64,000 nucleotides of DNA from Rahnella sp. AA (GTDB lineage Bacteria; Pseudomonadota; Gammaproteobacteria; Enterobacterales; Enterobacteriaceae). Below the pieces are notes generated by a model, which saw nothing but the letters and a program-made list of their open reading frames with translations, was not told the DNA's origin and did not search any database. Below are positions 61,029-64,000 of the stretch, in pieces. The position numbers and the translations under genes were made by a program. The stretch covers positions 186,001 to 250,000 of the forward strand of contig NZ_PITQ01000004.1 of assembly GCF_002834385.1 (NCBI RefSeq), written 5' to 3'. The first letter of the stretch is position 1. Each line of letters begins with the position of its first letter.

Positions 61029-62333
61029 TCAGTGCAGTTTCAGACGCGGACGGATCACACGGTTAATCCCGCCAACCAGCATCATCAGGCCGGTTTTAAT
61101 GTAACCATGCAGCGCAATCTGATGCATGCGGTACAGGGAAACATAAACCAGACGCGCCATGCGCCCTTCAATCATCATCGAGCCACGCATCAGATTACCC
61201 ATCAGGCTGCCGACGGTGCTGAAGCGCGACAGAGAAACCAGCGAACCGTGGTCTTTGTAGACGTACGGTTTCAGGCTCTGCCCTTTGCGCTGTGCCATGA
61301 TGTTAGCAAAGCAGCGGGACGCCATCTGGTGCGCAGACTGCGCGCGCGGCGGCACAAAACCACCGGAAGGCTGCGGGCAGGATGCACAGTCGCCAATCGC
61401 ATAAATGTTCGGATCACGCGTGGTTTGCAGCGTCGGTTCGACCACCAGCTGGTTGATGCGGTTGGTTTCAAGACCGGCGATATCTTTCATGAAATCAGGC
61501 GCTTTAATGCCGGCAGCCCAGACCATCAGGTCAGCATCAATAAATTCGCCAGACTTGGTGTTCAGGCCGTTTTTATCGGCGCTGGTCACCATGGTTTGCG
61601 TCAGAACGCGAACGCCCAGTTTGGTCAGTTCCTGATGCGCAGCGCCGGAAATACGCGGAGGTAACGCAGGCAGGATACGCTCACCGGCTTCCACCAGCGT
61701 GACGTTCAGCGCATCGCTGTCCAGCCCTTTAAAGCCGTAACTGTGCAGCTGTTTTACCGCATTGTGCAGTTCTGCAGAAAGCTCAACGCCGGTCGCGCCG
61801 CCGCCGACAATCGCGATATTCACTTTCTTCTGCTTGTCAGGGCTTGCCGAGAATTTGAGGAACAGGTTCAGCATCTCGTTATGGAAACGGTGCGCCTGAT
61901 GCGGATTGTCCAGGAAAATGCAGTGGTCTTTCACGCCCGGCGTACCGAAATCGTTCGACGTGCTGCCCAGCGCCATGACCAGTGTGTCGTACGCGATGTC
62001 GCGAACGGGCACCAGAACTTCGCCGCTTTCATCACGGATTTCAGCCAGTTTGATGCTCTGGTTTTCGCGATCGATATCGGTCAGCGAGCCAATCTGGAAA
62101 GTGAAACCGTGGTTGCGGGCATGCGCCAGATAGCTCAGCGCGTCCACGCCGTCATCCAGGCTGCCGGTTGCAACTTCGTGCAACAGCGGTTTCCATAAAT
62201 GGCTGTGATTGCGATCAACCAGAATGATCTCCGCTTTTTTCTTGCGGCCAAGTTTATGGCCCAGGCTGGTAGCCAGTTCCAAACCGCCGGCGCCACCGCC
62301 GATAATCACAATTTTCTTCATTGGTGATGTCAA
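61029..62333 (-). CDS. ndh: NADH dehydrogenase II (NDH-2)
   Basis: Peripheral-membrane, non-proton-pumping NADH:ubiquinone oxidoreductase; 434 residues, the E. coli length. FAD-binding [14 protein letters not shown] (about 12-25), second dinucleotide fold [20 protein letters not shown] block IYAIGDCAS, and the quinone-region [10 protein letters not shown]. The C-terminal amphipathic stretch ([27 protein letters not shown]) anchors it to the membrane. A candidate FNR site lies upstream. Confidence 0.97.
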   Translation of the reverse strand: MTSPMKKIVIIGGGAGGLELATSLGHKLGRKKKAEIILVDRNHSHLWKPLLHEVATGSLDDGVDALSYLAHARNHGFTFQIGSLTDIDRENQSIKLAEIRDESGEVLVPVRDIAYDTLVMALGSTSNDFGTPGVKDHCIFLDNPHQAHRFHNEMLNLFLKFSASPDKQKKVNIAIVGGGATGVELSAELHNAVKQLHSYGFKGLDSDALNVTLVEAGERILPALPPRISGAAHQELTKLGVRVLTQTMVTSADKNGLNTKSGEFIDADLMVWAAGIKAPDFMKDIAGLETNRINQLVVEPTLQTTRDPNIYAIGDCASCPQPSGGFVPPRAQSAHQMASRCFANIMAQRKGQSLKPYVYKDHGSLVSLSRFSTVGSLMGNLMRGSMMIEGRMARLVYVSLYRMHQIALHGYIKTGLMMLVGGINRVIRPRLKLH

Positions 62334-62466
62334 AATGACCCCCTCAAATGTGAACCAATTGTTATATAAGAGTAAAAATATTATCCTTATATTACATAGG
62401 GTTGCTTAAGTTAAATCGGTATCTGAGACGGAGGATATCATGCGTGGTGATTTGGTCATACCAAAA

Positions 62467-62480
62467 TTGATGTAGGTCAA
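62467..62480. promoter_or_regulatory. Candidate FNR site upstream of ndh
   Basis: TTGATGTAGGTCAA matches the FNR consensus TTGAT-N4-ATCAA at 9 of 10 defined positions, 134 nt before the ndh start. E. coli ndh is repressed by FNR anaerobically through upstream sites. The 311-bp ndh-ycfP gap (62334-62644) otherwise holds only the ycfP terminator. Confidence 0.6.
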
Positions 62481-62596
62481 TTTAAATTCATTTGAATAAT
62501 TTGACTTAGTGAAATGGCATGCATTTTGACTTCTTTAAATCAGACAGTTAGGACACGGGATGTGGGAAAAAAACGTTTTGACGGGAGATTCAGACA

Positions 62597-62629
62597 TAAA
62601 AAAACCACCGCACAATGGCAGTGGTTTTC
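62597..62629 (-). terminator. Rho-independent terminator of ycfP
   Basis: On the minus strand, stem AAAACCAC / GTGGTTTT with inner pairing, then a T run, 15 nt past the ycfP stop. Confidence 0.8.
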
Positions 62630-62644
62630 AGCGGTTAATGTTAA

Positions 62645-63187
62645 TCAAATGATATTTTTAAAGGCTTTGATACGTTGCAGATGGGTCGAGATATCCTTGA
62701 ATTTATGGGTCTGACGCTCGTCCCATTCAACCGGATAATAATGGTGCAATTTCTCCGCTGTTTTGCTGCTGTCGAGCACGCCATCTTCACGGGATAGAAT
62801 GACCAGACAACGGTCACGGTTTTTCTCACGAAAATCACTGATACATTTTGTGGCGATATCTTCGTACTCTTCCGGCCGGTCAATTTTTCCGGCCATATTA
62901 TCCTGCGGCGATAAGTTCGGGTTGAACATCACCTGACGGATGCCGCACAGAAAACCGATGCGTTCCGCCCAGAACCCGCCGAGCCCGACTCCGCAGATCA
63001 GCGGCAGTTTGTCGGTAGTTTCATGCAGCACTTTATCAACTTCTTTCAGCAAATGTTGCATGTCATGACGCGGGTGTAGCGTGCTGTAACTGATGAAGCG
63101 CACGTCCGGGTCAATGAACTGGAGTTGCAGTACTTTCTCGTGGTTACCGGGACTGGTTGAATCGAAACCATGTAAATAGATAATCAT
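62645..63187 (-). CDS. ycfP: Alpha/beta-hydrolase-type protein YcfP (UPF0227)
   Basis: A 180-residue protein, the E. coli length, with [23 protein letters not shown] at the N-terminus, [15 protein letters not shown] in place of the Ser nucleophile elbow, and [11 protein letters not shown]. The elbow reads GxGxG (Gly instead of Ser), so classical esterase activity is doubtful. Located between ndh and nagZ as in E. coli. Function unknown. Confidence 0.93.
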   Translation of the reverse strand: MIIYLHGFDSTSPGNHEKVLQLQFIDPDVRFISYSTLHPRHDMQHLLKEVDKVLHETTDKLPLICGVGLGGFWAERIGFLCGIRQVMFNPNLSPQDNMAGKIDRPEEYEDIATKCISDFREKNRDRCLVILSREDGVLDSSKTAEKLHHYYPVEWDERQTHKFKDISTHLQRIKAFKNII

Positions 63188-63239
63188 CGTTTACCTCATC
63201 CTGAATGTGCGTTCACACCCTCAAACCCACGGGGAAATG

Positions 63240-64000
63240 TTAACGGGTCGCCTGTTTGTGCTCCTGCCAGCGGGCATCAAGCGCCGTTAACTCACGGTTC
63301 GCCTGCTTCCAGCGGCTTGAATTCATCAGGTCCTGACGGGCCTGTTTTCCACTGTGCAGCCCCCGATGATACAACTGTGCAACACGCTCAGCGTTGACCG
63401 GCGACAGGTTATCCAGCACGCTCACCGCACCTTTTCGGTTATTACAGGCCAGAATCATGTCACATCCGGCGTCCAGAGAAGCCTGTGCACGCTCCGGATA
63501 GCTGCCCAAAATAGCCGCGCCTTCCATCGATATATCATCAGAGAAAATCACACCGTCGAAATTCAGCTCTTTGCGCAGAACTTCCTGCAGCCAGTATGGC
63601 GAACCACTGGCCGGGCGCGGGTCAATCTGAGTATAAATGACGTGCGCAGGCATCACGGCGTCCAGCAATTTACGCGCATTCAGCTGGCGGAAGATTGCCA
63701 TGTCGTGCTCACGGATGACATCGAGCGGGCGCTCATCGCGCGGCGTTTCTTTATGGGAATCCGCACTCACGGCACCGTGCCCCGGAAAATGTTTACCGGT
63801 GGTTTTCATGCCCGCAGAATGCATACCAAGAATATATTGCTCCGCCATGTCGAGCGCTTTCTGCGGTTCGGCGTGGAAAGAACGTTCGCCGATAGCGGCA
63901 CTGATGTGGCCGATATCCAGCACCGGCGCGAAGCTGATGTCGATATCCATCGCAATCATTTCTGACGCCATCAGCCAGCCGGACTCCTGCGCCAGACGTC
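63240..64000 (-). CDS. nagZ: Beta-N-acetylhexosaminidase NagZ (partial, N-terminus outside window)
   Basis: Cytoplasmic GH3 enzyme removing GlcNAc from anhydro-muropeptides in peptidoglycan recycling; its product signals AmpC induction through AmpR. The frame stays open to the window edge, with [14 protein letters not shown] before the visible Met, so about 252 C-terminal residues of some 340 are here. Catalytic His/Asp dyad region [20 protein letters not shown] and nucleophile Asp in [10 protein letters not shown] are intact. It is 52 nt upstream of ycfP on the same strand and likely co-transcribed. Confidence 0.95.
   Translation of the reverse strand, partial: RLAQESGWLMASEMIAMDIDISFAPVLDIGHISAAIGERSFHAEPQKALDMAEQYILGMHSAGMKTTGKHFPGHGAVSADSHKETPRDERPLDVIREHDMAIFRQLNARKLLDAVMPAHVIYTQIDPRPASGSPYWLQEVLRKELNFDGVIFSDDISMEGAAILGSYPERAQASLDAGCDMILACNNRKGAVSVLDNLSPVNAERVAQLYHRGLHSGKQARQDLMNSSRWKQANRELTALDARWQEHKQATR

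Noticed and set aside
60951-61664. Long plus-strand frame opposite ndh with an AGGAGG nearby
   Set aside because: It is antisense to the well-supported ndh gene and has no protein-like motifs; the AGGAGG is 12 nt from the ATG.

Overview
The window is chromosomal DNA of a gamma-proteobacterium of the order Enterobacterales. Gene order over most of it follows two Escherichia coli blocks: the 40-42 min block (copC/yebZ, holE, ptrB, yebF, purT, yoaH-pabB-nudL-sdaA-pdeD-yoaE-manXYZ-yobD-mntP-rlmA-cspC-yobF-yebO-mgrB-yobH, then yebW further on) and the 25 min block (icd-rluE-nudJ-mnmA-hflD-purB-phoPQ-roxA-pepT-cobB-lolCDE-mfd-ycfJ-ndh-ycfP-nagZ). A prolyl iminopeptidase of the Serratia type, an ERIC repeat and moderate protein divergence from E. 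coli suggest a Yersiniaceae-like genus (Rahnella/Serratia relatives). That placement is inference.

Layout: 1-9.6 kb holds copper handling (copD, copC), ferritin, holE, peptidases (pip, ptrB), the secreted YebF, the RNA helicase DbpA and PurT. 9.4-15.3 kb holds folate and serine metabolism and a c-di-GMP phosphodiesterase. 15.4-21.8 kb holds the TerC/CBS protein YoaE, the mannose PTS manXYZ, yobD and the Mn exporter mntP under a yybP-ykoY riboswitch. 21.8-24 kb holds rlmA, a PgeF-type protein and cspC with its tiny companion yobF. 24-27.3 kb is an accessory insertion (a metallo-beta-lactamase-fold hydrolase, a small membrane protein, and two small phage-type genes of DUF4060 and NinX type) between yobF and yebO. 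27.4-34.5 kb is mostly small proteins (YebO, MgrB, YobH, YebW, YghW and unrecognised ones) plus an orphan OppA-like binding protein and a diguanylate cyclase. 34.8-53.6 kb is the housekeeping block from icd to mfd. 53.7-60.1 kb is a five-gene periplasmic molybdo-enzyme cluster (membrane cytochrome c, 2Fe-2S subunit, Tat-exported molybdopterin subunit, and divergent MocA-like and XdhC-like maturation proteins). 60.1-64 kb holds ycfJ, ndh, ycfP and the C-terminal part of nagZ.

Circuits: PhoP/PhoQ and its feedback inhibitor MgrB lie in the same window. Phased PhoP half-sites are visible before phoP and a weaker, promoter-like site before mgrB. PurR-type operators are seen at the purT promoter and inside purB codons 62-67. 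Other candidate control sites are a Fur box in the ftnA upstream region, an Mlc/NagC-type inverted repeat before manX and an FNR-like site before ndh. c-di-GMP is both made (32.3 kb) and degraded (13.7 kb) by membrane sensor enzymes here. No tRNA, rRNA, CRISPR array or complete insertion sequence was seen. I found no clear previously undescribed multigene system; the best candidates for new biology are the accessory insertion, the molybdo-enzyme cluster and several small proteins.
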